Shown: piece by piece, positions 8,039 to 16,903 of the stretch
Layout of the letters: each line of letters opens with the position of its first letter
Numbering within the stretch: the stretch's first letter is position 1
NCBI RefSeq assembly: GCF_038811545.1
Contig: NZ_CP133319.1
Span: 1,426,001 to 1,490,000 of the forward strand
Length of the DNA: 64,000 nucleotides
Direction: 5' to 3'
Origin: Rhodoligotrophos sp. CJ14
GTDB lineage: Bacteria > Pseudomonadota > Alphaproteobacteria > Rhizobiales > Im1
Made by a program: the position numbers and the translations under genes
The notes under the pieces: generated by a model
What the model was told of the DNA's origin: nothing
Seen by the model: only the letters and a program-made list of their open reading frames with translations
Database searches by the model: none

Positions 8039-11000
8039 TTATTCAGCGGGCTGATGGCCTCCTTTTGGAACCTCCAGCCCACGTGGTTCGTGCCGGGTCT
8101 GTACCGTATGGCGCACCCGCTTGTCACGCCGGATGAGCGAATATACCGCCGGGATGACGAAAAGTGTAAAGAAGGTGCCTACCGAAATACCGCCGACGAT
8201 GACCCAGCCGATACTGTGGCGGCTTTCAGCGCCGGCTCCTGTGGCAATCGCGAGCGGCACCGCCCCCAGCACCATGGCGCCCGTGGTCATCAGGATCGGC
8301 CGCAGCCGCAAGCTCGCCGCCTCACTGATCGCCTCACGGACCGATTTGCCCTCCTCACGCATCTGGTTCGCGAACTCGACAATGAGGATGCCATGCTTTG
8401 AGATGAGCCCGATCAGCGTCACCAACCCCACCTGACTGTAAATATTCAGCGTGCCACCGGCGTAATAGAGCGTGATCAATCCGCCTGCGATCGACAGAGG
8501 CACGGTGAGCAGAATGATGAACGGATCGATGAAGCTCTCGAACTGTGCCGAGAGCACCAGATAGATGAACAAGAGCGCCAGCGCGAAGGTGAGATAGATC
8601 TCCGCGCCCGCCTGTTTGAAATCCCGGGACTGGCCGGAATAGTCGATCCGCGTGGTGGCCGGCAGATTATCGCGAATGGCCGTCTCGAGCCGGCTTAGCG
8701 CGTCTCCCAAGCTCGCGCCCTCGCCGAGATTGGCCGTGAGCGTGGCAGAGCGCAGCTGGTTGAAGTGGTTGAGCTCGCGCGGCGCCACCCGTTCCTCGAC
8801 CTCGACGATATTGGAGAGCGGCACCATGTCTCCGGCAGCACTGCGCACATACAGATTTTCGAGATCCTGAGGCGTCGACCGGTCCGACCGGGCAAGCTGG
8901 ACGATCACATCATACTGCTTGCCTTCGCGCTCGAACCGCGTGACCTGCCGCCCACCCAGCATCGTCTCCAAAGTGCGGCCCACCGTATCCACATTGATGC
9001 CGAGATCGGCGGCCTTGTCGCGATCGAGACCGACCTCGACTTGCGGCTTGTTGAGTTCGAGATCAGACTCGAGATTCACCAAGCCCGGATAATCGGCAAC
9101 CGCATCCCGGACCTGCTGCACCATCTTGTTCAGATCTTCGTAGGCGGCCGAGGTCTGGATGACGATCTCGACCGCCTTCGAGCCGCCGCGCTGCCCCAGC
9201 GGCGCCGGCAGGATCGGAAACACGTCAATGCCCGGAATACGGGCCATCTCGCCCCTGAGCTCTTGGGCAATGTCACGGGCGCTGCGTTCCCGCTCTTCCC
9301 ACGGCTTCAGCACGATAAATGAATTTCCCGAGGACACCGTTGGGAAGCCACCCATCACCGAATAGGACAAGCGTTCCGGCACCCTCGAATAGATGTCCTC
9401 GACCTGTTGGGCGTACTTGTCCATATAGTCGATGGTGGCGCCTTCCGGGCCGACGATCCGGCCCATGACCGCTCCCTGATCCTCATACGGCGCGAGCTCT
9501 GAACGCAGCAGCGTGTAATAGTAGACACCGACCCCTGCCACGCAAAGGCCAATGAGCACCACCAGCAGCCGCTGAGACAAGGCGATCTGAAGCAAACGCC
9601 GGTAGCCATTGGTCAGCCCGTCGAGAAAGCGCTCGACCGCGCGCGAGAACCGATTGGGCGAATGGTCTGCCCGCAACAGCTTCGCGCACATCATGGGCGA
9701 GAGCGTCAAAGCAACGAAGCCCGAAATCAGCACGGCGCCGGCCAGCGCCCAGGCAAATTCTGTGAAGAGCTGGCCGGTCTTGCCGGTCATGAAGCCGATG
9801 GGCACATAGACCGCGGCAAGCGTCAAGGTCATGGCAATCACCGCGAAGGCGATCTCGCGCGAGCCCTTGAGCGCCGCTTCCACCGGGGTCAAGCCTTGCT
9901 CCACATACCGGTAGATGTTCTCGAGCATCACGATGGCATCGTCCACCACGAGCCCGATGGCCAGCACCAGCGCGAGCAACGTCAGCGTGTTGATGGTGAA
10001 GCCGAAGAAGAACATCAGCGCGAACGTGCCGATCAGCGAGACGGGAATGGTGATGATCGGGATGATCGTCGCGCGCAGCGACCTCAGGAAGAAGAAGATG
10101 ATGAGAACCACCAGGATGATCGCTTCGCCGATCGTCCTGTAGACATTCTCGATCGATTTCTCGATGAACACTGAGCGGTCATAGCCGATATTGACCGTCA
10201 TGCCGTCCGGCAACGCGCGCTCGATCTCCGGCAGGATCGCGCGCACCTCCCGCGAGACATCGAGCGGATTGGCTGTCGCCTGCTTCACGATCCCGAGCGT
10301 AATGGCATTATTGCCATTATAGCGGGCGAACATACGCTCGCTATGGGCCGCGAGCTGGGCATGTCCCACATCCCGCAGGCGCACGGAATAGCCGTCGGCC
10401 TGCTTGATGATGAGATCGTCGAACTGCTCGACCGTCTGCAGATTGGTCCGCGACAGCACCGTGAACTCGCGGTCTCGGCCTTCCACGAGCCCGCCGGGAA
10501 TGTCCACATTCTGCCGGCGCAGCGCATCCTCGACGTCCTGGACGGTCAGATTATAGCCAGCCAGTCGCATGGGATCGAGCCACAGCCGCATGGCGAACCG
10601 GCGCTCGCCATAGATGCGCACCTCGGCAACCCCTGTGAGGGTCTGGAGCTGATCCTTCACATAGCGGTCCGCATAATCGCTGAGCTGCAGGCGATCATGG
10701 GCCGTGCTGGAGAACGAGAGATAGAGAACCGGCTGTGAATCGGCCTCGACCTTCTGAATGACCGGTGTTTCGATTTCCTCGGGCAGACGCCGGCTCGCCC
10801 GGCTCACCCGGTCGCGCACATCGGCCGCGGCGCTGTCCGCATCGCGATCGAGATCGAAGGTGACGGTGATCTGGCTGCGTTCCTGCCGGCTCACCGAGGT
10901 CATGTAGTCGATGCCCTCGATGCCGGCGAGGCTCTCTTCCAGGACCCGCGTGACCTGGCTTTCCATGATGCTGGCGCTGGCACCGGGATAATTGGTGCTG

Positions 11001-11140
11001 ACGCTGACCACTGGGCTGTCGATCTCAGGATATTCCCGCACCGCCAGCCGGTTGTAGCTGACGAGCCCGAGCAGCACCACCACCAGGCTGAGCACTGTGG
11101 CGAAGACTGGCCGGTGGATGCAGGTATCCGACAGCTTCAT
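8039..11140 (-). CDS. RND efflux transporter, HAE1 (AcrB/MexF-type) inner-membrane pump
   Basis: A 1033-residue pump with the two-fold RND layout: helix 1, a large periplasmic loop, helices 2-6, a hairpin, then the same again. GLVVDDAIVMLENI near residue 400 carries the paired Asp residues of the proton relay in helix 4, typical of hydrophobe/amphiphile exporters, not metal exporters. Length matches AcrB-family pumps. The start overlaps the adaptor stop by four bases, showing translational coupling. No TolC-type outer-membrane channel and no TetR/LysR regulator lies beside it, so the channel must be encoded elsewhere. Substrates cannot be predicted. Confidence 0.96.
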   Translation of the reverse strand: MKLSDTCIHRPVFATVLSLVVVLLGLVSYNRLAVREYPEIDSPVVSVSTNYPGASASIMESQVTRVLEESLAGIEGIDYMTSVSRQERSQITVTFDLDRDADSAAADVRDRVSRASRRLPEEIETPVIQKVEADSQPVLYLSFSSTAHDRLQLSDYADRYVKDQLQTLTGVAEVRIYGERRFAMRLWLDPMRLAGYNLTVQDVEDALRRQNVDIPGGLVEGRDREFTVLSRTNLQTVEQFDDLIIKQADGYSVRLRDVGHAQLAAHSERMFARYNGNNAITLGIVKQATANPLDVSREVRAILPEIERALPDGMTVNIGYDRSVFIEKSIENVYRTIGEAIILVVLIIFFFLRSLRATIIPIITIPVSLIGTFALMFFFGFTINTLTLLALVLAIGLVVDDAIVMLENIYRYVEQGLTPVEAALKGSREIAFAVIAMTLTLAAVYVPIGFMTGKTGQLFTEFAWALAGAVLISGFVALTLSPMMCAKLLRADHSPNRFSRAVERFLDGLTNGYRRLLQIALSQRLLVVLIGLCVAGVGVYYYTLLRSELAPYEDQGAVMGRIVGPEGATIDYMDKYAQQVEDIYSRVPERLSYSVMGGFPTVSSGNSFIVLKPWEERERSARDIAQELRGEMARIPGIDVFPILPAPLGQRGGSKAVEIVIQTSAAYEDLNKMVQQVRDAVADYPGLVNLESDLELNKPQVEVGLDRDKAADLGINVDTVGRTLETMLGGRQVTRFEREGKQYDVIVQLARSDRSTPQDLENLYVRSAAGDMVPLSNIVEVEERVAPRELNHFNQLRSATLTANLGEGASLGDALSRLETAIRDNLPATTRIDYSGQSRDFKQAGAEIYLTFALALLFIYLVLSAQFESFIDPFIILLTVPLSIAGGLITLYYAGGTLNIYSQVGLVTLIGLISKHGILIVEFANQMREEGKSVREAISEAASLRLRPILMTTGAMVLGAVPLAIATGAGAESRHSIGWVIVGGISVGTFFTLFVIPAVYSLIRRDKRVRHTVQTRHEPRGLEVPKGGHQPAE

Positions 11141-12264
11141 GACCGTCTCGCAGCCAGCGGAGCCGCGCTGGCTCCGGTCTTGCCTTCCGTCCCTCCCTCA
11201 TCCTTTTGCTGAGGGCTCTTCAGCGCCGGCCCGCCGACGATCTCCACAGCATCGCCGTCACGGAGCTTCATCTGGCCAGCGCTCACCACGATATCCGATG
11301 GGCTAAGCCCCTTCACAATCTCAACCAACCCGGATTTGCGGGCGCCGATCACCACGCCTGTTTCCCGCGCCTTTCCATCCAGGACCCGATAGACGAAATG
11401 CTCGTTGCCCCGTGGCACCAGCGCCGTCTCGGGCACGAACAGGGCATCCTCCCGTTGGGAGACCGTGACGCTCACCCGAGCAAACAGCCCGGGCCTCAGC
11501 CGTCCCTCCCGATTGTCGATTTCCGCCCTGAGCTGGAGCGACCGGCCCGAGACCGTCACCTCCGGCGCGATCACCGTGACCTTCCCGGAAAAGGTCTCGC
11601 CCGGGCGTGCATCCACCGTGACGTCCACCGGCTGGCCGACATCGAGAAACCGCAAGACGCGCTCCGGAAGCTGGAACGTGACCTTCAGGGGGTCAGTCTG
11701 AACGAGGTCCACCAGGTCATCGCCCTGGCTCACATAGGCACCGATGCTGACCTTCCGTAAGCCGAGTTCACCGGAGAATGGAGCATAGATCCGGGTATCG
11801 CTGAGATTCTTCTCGGCAACCGCCACCCGCGCTTCGGCCACCCGCCGCTGCGCCAGTGCCTCGTCCCGCGCCCGCTCCGTGCCGGCTCGAGAGCTCAATA
11901 GCTGGCTTGCCCGGTCGCTATTCTGCTTGGCCAGCGCGAAATTGGCCTTGGCCTCGTCAAGCTGCGCCTTATAGAGCTCATCATCCAGGGTGAAGAGCAG
12001 CTCGCCCGCCTCGATTCGATGGCCTTCCTGGAAGTGAATTTCCGCGATTCGCCCATCGATCTGCGGCCTGACCACCACCGATTCGTTGGGCGCCAGCGCC
12101 CCTGCGGCAGAAAGCGTCTCGCTGAGCGCCTGCCTTACGACGGGCGCGGCATCCACCGCCACGGCCTTGACTTCGGCAAATGCCGGCGCGCTCCCTGCGG
12201 CGATCATCATGCAGGCCAGCAGGGGCGCCGCCCACCGGAAACCGGTACTTCCATGGCAGTTCAT
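11137..12264 (-). CDS. RND efflux periplasmic adaptor (membrane fusion protein)
   Basis: A 375-residue exported adaptor. It starts with a signal peptide ending near AFAEV (about residue 30), followed by a lipoyl half (VVVRPQIDGRIAEIHFQEGH), a long alpha-helical hairpin (about 105-165), the second lipoyl half and beta-barrel parts ending near residue 345. There is no lipobox Cys, so it is probably anchored by its signal helix or is free in the periplasm. It bridges the pump at 8039-11140 and an outer-membrane channel. It is the first gene of the pump operon, 150 bases from the divergent cyclo-ligase gene. Confidence 0.94.
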   Translation of the reverse strand: MNCHGSTGFRWAAPLLACMMIAAGSAPAFAEVKAVAVDAAPVVRQALSETLSAAGALAPNESVVVRPQIDGRIAEIHFQEGHRIEAGELLFTLDDELYKAQLDEAKANFALAKQNSDRASQLLSSRAGTERARDEALAQRRVAEARVAVAEKNLSDTRIYAPFSGELGLRKVSIGAYVSQGDDLVDLVQTDPLKVTFQLPERVLRFLDVGQPVDVTVDARPGETFSGKVTVIAPEVTVSGRSLQLRAEIDNREGRLRPGLFARVSVTVSQREDALFVPETALVPRGNEHFVYRVLDGKARETGVVIGARKSGLVEIVKGLSPSDIVVSAGQMKLRDGDAVEIVGGPALKSPQQKDEGGTEGKTGASAAPLAARRS

Positions 12265-12414
12265 GATCAGCGATGCACCCTTGACCTGTAGCGGGAAACT
12301 CTGGGCTCAGCCGCGGTTTTGTGCAAGACCTGAGCCATGAAGATCTAGATCTGATCACAATTTCACCGTCAAAACACCGTGATGGCGAATTGGACCGATT
12401 GTTGGAGGTGCGCT

Positions 12415-13002
12415 TTGGAAAATCCTCAGACATGGGAAGAGGTTGACATCTGGCGAAAAGCTGAGCGTCAGCGGCTCGCAGCTGGGCGGCTTGCCCTGTC
12501 GGTGGAGCAGCGGGCGAGCCTCACACGCGAGATCATCGCTCGCCTCAACCAAGCTGTTGAGATAACGCCGGGCCGAATCATCAGCGCCTATTTCCCCTAC
12601 CGCGGCGAGCCTGACCTGCGTCCCTGGATGGCGCAGATTTCATCACGCGGCGCGCGCGTGGCCCTTCCGATTGTCGCGACGAAGAACGCACCGCTCACAT
12701 TCCGCCTCTGGACGCCGGAGGCTCGCCTAGAACGCGGTGTTCTTGGAATTCCCGTCCCCGCCGGTACCGAAGAGGTGACACCGGATGTCGTGCTGGCCCC
12801 ATGCTTAGGCTTTGATCGCTCCTGTTACCGGCTGGGCTATGGCGGTGGCTATTTCGATCGGACCTTGGCTGCTTTCGAGAAACGCCCACTGGCGATCGGC
12901 GTCGCCTTCGCACCGTTTCAAATTGAAACAATCTTTCCGCAACCGCACGACATCCCGATGGACCGGATCGTCACTGATCAGGCCATATGGACACCCGTCT
13001 GA
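12415..13002 (+). CDS. 5-formyltetrahydrofolate cyclo-ligase
   Basis: The enzyme converts 5-formyl-THF to 5,10-methenyl-THF using ATP. The family motifs are present: AYFPYRGEPDL, the ATP-binding basic region and the signature LGYGGGYFDRTLA near the C-terminus, with length close to the usual 190-200 residues. I place the start at TTG 12415 because a perfect GGAGG lies at 12404-12408, six bases upstream; GTG 12379 and ATG 12382 give a longer, poorly conserved leader. In many proteobacteria this gene follows the 6S RNA gene, but I could not recognise one in the 150 bases upstream. Confidence 0.93.
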   Translation: MENPQTWEEVDIWRKAERQRLAAGRLALSVEQRASLTREIIARLNQAVEITPGRIISAYFPYRGEPDLRPWMAQISSRGARVALPIVATKNAPLTFRLWTPEARLERGVLGIPVPAGTEEVTPDVVLAPCLGFDRSCYRLGYGGGYFDRTLAAFEKRPLAIGVAFAPFQIETIFPQPHDIPMDRIVTDQAIWTPV

Positions 13003-13232
13003 ACAGACCCCTGCGCAGAGCACATGAGCCTCGCCACATTCGACAGGCCACACGCTGACCAGCGCTCGATAAGAGCGCCGGCCGCAAAACAGAACGAAAG
13101 CCGCCCCCTTCCTGACCCCATACTCCCTCAATAGTTGCACATCCTCCTCATACGATAATGACGAGCAACGCCCTGCAGGGCGAATGAGCCTGCCCAGGGC
13201 CGTGTTTGTGTGAGTGGAAGGCAGCTGAAATC

Positions 13233-13691
13233 ATGAGGGATGCCCGCGCGAGACGAATTCTCCTCGGCGCTGCCGCGGTGCTATCGCTATGTGCAACAGC
13301 GCAAGCGATGTCAGCCGAAGCGCAGCCGTCCAAATATGGCCTGCAACCCCGAAAGGTGCTGGAACAAACGAGGCCGATCCGGCCATCACCATTCACCACC
13401 ACCCACGAGGCCTGGTCCTTTCCGAACGCGCCAAACCTGGAGCAGAAGAGCCCGAGCTGGCCGTTATCTCTTCCCGAGGTCAACGACGCCCCACCGTCCC
13501 CGCCTGTGGCCGGCCTCAAACGGATCAGCCCCATCCGGCCGTCGGATCTGACCGCTGCGGACGACGCTCTGTCCTTTCCGCATGCCCCCGGCGCGCACGA
13601 GCCTTATCGGCCTTGGCCTCTGGGTTTTGGCTTTGCGCCGAGGAACAACGACCTGCCGCCCTGGGCGCCCAATGTGCGAATTCGCAGATAG
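13233..13691 (+). CDS. Exported protein with a 52-residue internal duplication, unknown function
   Basis: A 152-residue Pro-rich protein with an N-terminal signal peptide (RRILLGAAAVLSLCATAQA, cleavage near residue 25). The mature part is two copies of a unit: RPIRPSPF...WSFPNAP at 47-67 and SPIRPSDL...LSFPHAP at 99-119, with SWPLSLP at 75-81 matched by PWPLGFG at 127-133. Both pairs are exactly 52 residues apart. I do not recognise the family. The start at 13233 was chosen because the signal peptide follows at once; an earlier frame start at 13206 adds nine residues. It is probably periplasmic or surface-attached. Confidence 0.7.
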   Translation: MRDARARRILLGAAAVLSLCATAQAMSAEAQPSKYGLQPRKVLEQTRPIRPSPFTTTHEAWSFPNAPNLEQKSPSWPLSLPEVNDAPPSPPVAGLKRISPIRPSDLTAADDALSFPHAPGAHEPYRPWPLGFGFAPRNNDLPPWAPNVRIRR

Positions 13692-13840
13692 GCCCGCGCC
13701 GCCCGGGTTTGCAGCACGAGACGTCCAATTCTCCTGGACGGCAATTCAGGCAGCGTTCACCTTGCGGGCGGTTAATTCTAACCGTGAGAGAGGATCTGTT
13801 TCGGATGCTCTAGCTGTCACACTGACTGAGGTTAAGACCC

Positions 13841-14332
13841 ATGAGCCTAAGGACAGGCATGAGAACGGCTGTGATCGCGGCCGCGATGGTCGGCGCGATG
13901 GTCACCGTTGGGGCGAGCGAGGCTTCGGCCCAGAGCGCCTATTGTGATCGTTATGCTCGCGACTATGCGAATCGCGCAGCAAATCCCGCTGGCAACGTTG
14001 TCGGCGGCGCGGCCGCTGGCGCGATCGGCGGAGCGCTGCTCGGCGGCATCATCGGCGGCGGCAAGGGGGCCGGCCGCGGTGCGGCCATTGGCGCAGGCGT
14101 AGGTGCTCTAGGCGGCGCCGCCGGATCGGGTGGTCAATGGAACAGCTATTATCATGCCGCCTATAACGACTGCATGGCGCAGAACGTGCGTCAACCCCGG
14201 GCCGTTCGCGGTGGCCAGCTCGAACCCTGGAGCCGGGAATGGTACCGGTATTGCCAGCAGCGCTACCGTTCCTTCAATCCGCAGACCGGCTATTTCCGCA
14301 CCGGCTCCGGTCAGTACCGCTTCTGCCAATAG
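13841..14332 (+). CDS. Glycine-zipper exported protein with BA14K-like C-terminus
   Basis: A 163-residue exported protein. A signal peptide runs to about residue 30 (GASEASAQS), followed by a glycine-zipper stretch of about 60 residues (GGAAAGAIGGALLGGIIGGG) able to pack in membranes. The C-terminus is a BA14K-like module (WYRYCQQRYRSFNPQTGYF, ending QYRFC) with Cys residues that may pair in the periplasm. BA14K proteins are common in Hyphomicrobiales; some are immunoreactive or lectin-like, but the role is not established. ATG 13841 has GAGG upstream; ATG 13859 has AAGGA and is also possible. Confidence 0.82.
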   Translation: MSLRTGMRTAVIAAAMVGAMVTVGASEASAQSAYCDRYARDYANRAANPAGNVVGGAAAGAIGGALLGGIIGGGKGAGRGAAIGAGVGALGGAAGSGGQWNSYYHAAYNDCMAQNVRQPRAVRGGQLEPWSREWYRYCQQRYRSFNPQTGYFRTGSGQYRFCQ

Positions 14333-14348
14333 CCAGAATTCGGGCAGG

Positions 14349-14381
14349 CCGGCTGCAGCATGGCATCCATGCTTCAGCCGG
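14349..14381. terminator. Hairpin between the BA14K-like gene and the SDR gene
   Basis: CCGGCTG at 14349-14355 pairs with CAGCCGG at 14375-14381, and the interior AGCATGG/CCATGCT continues the stem after one mismatch, closing on a three-base loop. It lies between convergent genes and overlaps the SDR stop codon, so it may terminate both. There is no long T-run. Confidence 0.5.
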
Positions 14382-15108
14382 TTGCCGTTCCCCCGGCGCT
14401 GAGCGCCACCGTCTGACCGCTCAGTGTCACGGCCTCATCCGCGCACAAAGCGAGGATGAGGGTCGCAAGTTTCGCCGGATCCGCTGACATTCCGGGACCG
14501 ATCAAAAAGCATCCGACCCCGCGCGGCGTCAGATCGAGCGCCATCCCGCGCGTGAGGCTTTGTAGGCTCGCCTGCGCCGTCATCGCTTGCTCAAGTGCAT
14601 CTCGGGTGCCATCGCGCACCTCGACAATGGTGATGATCCGCCCCCAGGCCCGCTCGATCATTGCCGGTGTAAGAAGGTCGATCACGCGCAACATGCCCTC
14701 GAGCTGGGCATCGAGCGTTTGGCCCGCCGGCCGGGCTTCACGTGTTGGATCGCGTCCCTCCATGCTCAGCACATTCACCAGGATCGAGATCTGGCCGAGC
14801 TCCATGCGGACATGATCGGCAAAGCGCTCCCGTGCCTCTGCTGAATAAAGGTCGAGCTGCCCGCCAATCCCGCGGCGCCCCGTAATCGCCACGGCGTCCA
14901 GCATCGCATCCAGCGCATCAGCCGAACGCAGCCTAAAATCATGATGGCTGGCACCGCCGACCGGCACTGCGATGAAGCCCACCGCCACATTGGCGCCGGC
15001 GCGCGCGAGGGTTGATGCGGCAACCCGGCCCGCCGCGCCAGATCCGGTCGTGACCCAGGCAGTGCGCCCCTCGAGACGATGTGTTGCGGGGGCTGTGGTT
15101 CCAGTCAT
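14374..15108 (-). CDS. SDR-fold protein lacking the catalytic residues
   Basis: A 244-residue short-chain dehydrogenase/reductase fold. The N-terminus EGRTAWVTTGSGAAGRVAA looks like a Rossmann start, but the TGxxxGxG loop is broken. In the active site the Ser of the usual NISS position is replaced (TIVEV). Aligning AMTAQASLQSLTRGMALDL to the usual YxxSK helix puts Ala and Gln where Tyr and Lys should be. The C-terminal part (GVGCFLIGPG...) still matches SDRs. So it is probably a non-enzymatic or altered SDR. The start at 15108 is where the fold begins; an open frame extends far upstream without conservation. The adjacent HutC-type gene is divergent. Confidence 0.75.
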   Translation of the reverse strand: MTGTTAPATHRLEGRTAWVTTGSGAAGRVAASTLARAGANVAVGFIAVPVGGASHHDFRLRSADALDAMLDAVAITGRRGIGGQLDLYSAEARERFADHVRMELGQISILVNVLSMEGRDPTREARPAGQTLDAQLEGMLRVIDLLTPAMIERAWGRIITIVEVRDGTRDALEQAMTAQASLQSLTRGMALDLTPRGVGCFLIGPGMSADPAKLATLILALCADEAVTLSGQTVALSAGGTATG

Positions 15109-15496
15109 GTCACGCCAACTCTCTTCGGCGACACCCGTTCCGCCCGGCAGGAGCGAAGCCTTGCGAAATCCTTTATGATGCCTGCCCACAGCTCTCGTAG
15201 ACACCCCAGCCTCCCATCGCCATAGCCAGCACAGAACCCGCATCATGACATAAAATCGGGAGACGGCGCCAACCCGCTTGCGGCCGCCCACAGAATCAAT
15301 ACGGATGGAGAGCGTCATGCGGGTGCCCAACTGTAGACCGGACGGAGACAGGAATGCTTGCGGGGTTCGCCGAACGGCCGGCCCCGAGGACATCGAGGAT
15401 CAATCACTTGAATGATGTGAGGCCACTCCGGGTGCGTGATTGGAAAGAGATGTGGCTGGCCGGCTTGCGACAGAGGCGAAGGAGGCTCTCTGAGCA
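15109..15496. other. 388-base divergent intergenic region
   Basis: It separates the SDR-like gene from the HutC-type regulator. I see no convincing gene or RNA. AAGGAGG at 15479-15485 is the ribosome site of the regulator. The region should hold both promoters, but none is clear by eye. Confidence 0.5.
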
Positions 15497-16267
15497 ATGA
15501 CCATGTCGCAGTCCCGACAGAACGGCGGGCCCGTGCCGCTATATCTCCGGATCAAGAGCCACATCGCCGAGCACATACGCCGGGGCGATTGGCCGGCGGG
15601 CCTGAAGATCCCATCGGAGAATCAGCTCGTCGCCGAGTTGAAGGTCAGCCGGATGACCATCAACCGCGCCCTGCGCGAGCTCACGGACGAGGGGTTCCTG
15701 TCGCGTGTTCAGGGCGTGGGCACCTTCGTGCGCGGCAATCCCCTTCAGGCCGGCATCATCGAATTACCGGATATTGCCGAGGACATCCGCTCGCGTGGTC
15801 ATAAATACAGCGCGATAATCGAGGAGAAGGAGGCTTTGAGGGCAAATGCTGAGGTGAGCCGCTTGTTCGGCTTGGCCCAGCCCTCCCGCCTGTTTCGGGC
15901 GGTGATCATCCATTGCGAGGATGAGCTGCCGGTTCAAATCGAAGAGAGATGGTGCAATCCAGCCGTCGTGCCGGGCTTTCTCGACCAGGATTTCGCCCGG
16001 ATAACCCCGGAATCCTATCTTGCCGGCATCATCCCGGCGGATGAGGTTGAGCATGTGATCCGTGCCGTGCTGCCCCAAGCAAGCCATCAGCGCCTGCTGA
16101 TCATTGGCCCGGGAGAGCCCTGCATGAGTATAGAGCGCCGCATTTGGACCGGCGGACATGTGGCGAGCTATGCCCGCTTCGTCCATTCCGGCAACCGCCA
16201 TGTCTGGCGATCGCGGTACAATCCGCTCTCCCCGGGCAAGAGCCGCATCCTGGCCGAAGCCTCCTGA
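15497..16267 (+). CDS. GntR-family regulator, HutC subfamily
   Basis: A 256-residue regulator. An N-terminal GntR winged helix (residues 12-80: VPLYLRIKSHIAEHIRRGDW, IPSENQLVAEL, VSRMTINRALREL, VQGVGTFV) precedes a UTRA effector-binding domain (about 95-245), close to the usual histidine-utilisation repressor HutC. In Gram-negatives HutC represses hut genes and binds urocanate. No hut gene lies in this window, so it may act at a distance or have another ligand. AAGGAGG 11 bases upstream supports the first ATG. Its nearest partner is the divergent SDR-like gene. Confidence 0.9.
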   Translation: MTMSQSRQNGGPVPLYLRIKSHIAEHIRRGDWPAGLKIPSENQLVAELKVSRMTINRALRELTDEGFLSRVQGVGTFVRGNPLQAGIIELPDIAEDIRSRGHKYSAIIEEKEALRANAEVSRLFGLAQPSRLFRAVIIHCEDELPVQIEERWCNPAVVPGFLDQDFARITPESYLAGIIPADEVEHVIRAVLPQASHQRLLIIGPGEPCMSIERRIWTGGHVASYARFVHSGNRHVWRSRYNPLSPGKSRILAEAS

Positions 16268-16287
16268 CCGTGCTCCCGCGCAAGCGA

Positions 16288-16317
16288 AACGGGCGGCCCC
16301 GGGGAAGACCGCCCGTT
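16288..16317 (+). terminator. Terminator hairpin after the HutC-type regulator
   Basis: AACGGGCGG at 16288-16296 pairs perfectly with CCGCCCGTT at 16309-16317 around a 12-base loop. It lies 20 bases after the regulator stop. No T-run follows, so termination strength is uncertain. Confidence 0.55.
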
Positions 16318-16515
16318 CTGGGTATGGCTCGCTTGCGAGGGGAAGCAAGATGCGGGAACCGAGCCATTGATTTGAGGATATCGCCCAGCGCCGCGAAGTC
16401 ATCTTAAGATTTTGTAAGGTTCAGAAGATGGATGACGCAAAAGCGCCGATATCGCCGAGCATACAAATCGAGAATAATTGAAGATACAGCGAGCCGAACG
16501 CAAAGGATCCTCTCA

Positions 16516-16899
16516 ATGAAATATGTGATCCTCGCTCTTGGGTTAAGCCTGGCCTGCGCGACGACCGTATGGGCGCAAGAAACAAACCAGCATCAGCATG
16601 GCACCCATCAGGAAGGCCAGGCACCCGGCGGCACGACCGCCGGCTCACCGGCCGACACTGCCTATCGCGCCGCCCTGGCGAAAATGCACAAGGATATGGA
16701 TATCCCTCTGACGGGCAATCCTGATCTCGATTTCGTGCGCGGAATGATCGCCCATCATCAGGGCGCAATAGACATGGCCCGCGTGGTGCTCGACCATGGC
16801 GAGGACCCGGAGGTCAAGGCGCTGGCACAGGCAATCATCGCGGCCCAGGAAGCCGAGATCGACTGGATGAAGAAATGGCTCGCCGAGAACGGTGGATAA
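16516..16899 (+). CDS. Exported DUF305 protein
   Basis: A 127-residue secreted protein: signal peptide to about residue 20 (LACATTVWAQ), a His-rich linker (NQHQHGTHQEG), then the DUF305 helical domain with DLDFVRGMIAHHQGAIDMA. The HH pair and the Met residues are the conserved metal-binding candidates. Some DUF305 proteins (CopM type) bind copper in the periplasm. No other copper gene lies close by. The start at 16516 places the signal peptide first; the frame is open further upstream without conservation. Confidence 0.88.
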   Translation: MKYVILALGLSLACATTVWAQETNQHQHGTHQEGQAPGGTTAGSPADTAYRAALAKMHKDMDIPLTGNPDLDFVRGMIAHHQGAIDMARVVLDHGEDPEVKALAQAIIAAQEAEIDWMKKWLAENGG

Positions 16900-16903
16900 G
16901 GCC

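Noticed and set aside
12265-12414. A 6S RNA gene upstream of the cyclo-ligase
   Set aside because: Its usual position next to this gene made me look, but the gap is too short, and I could not see the closing stem and central bubble.
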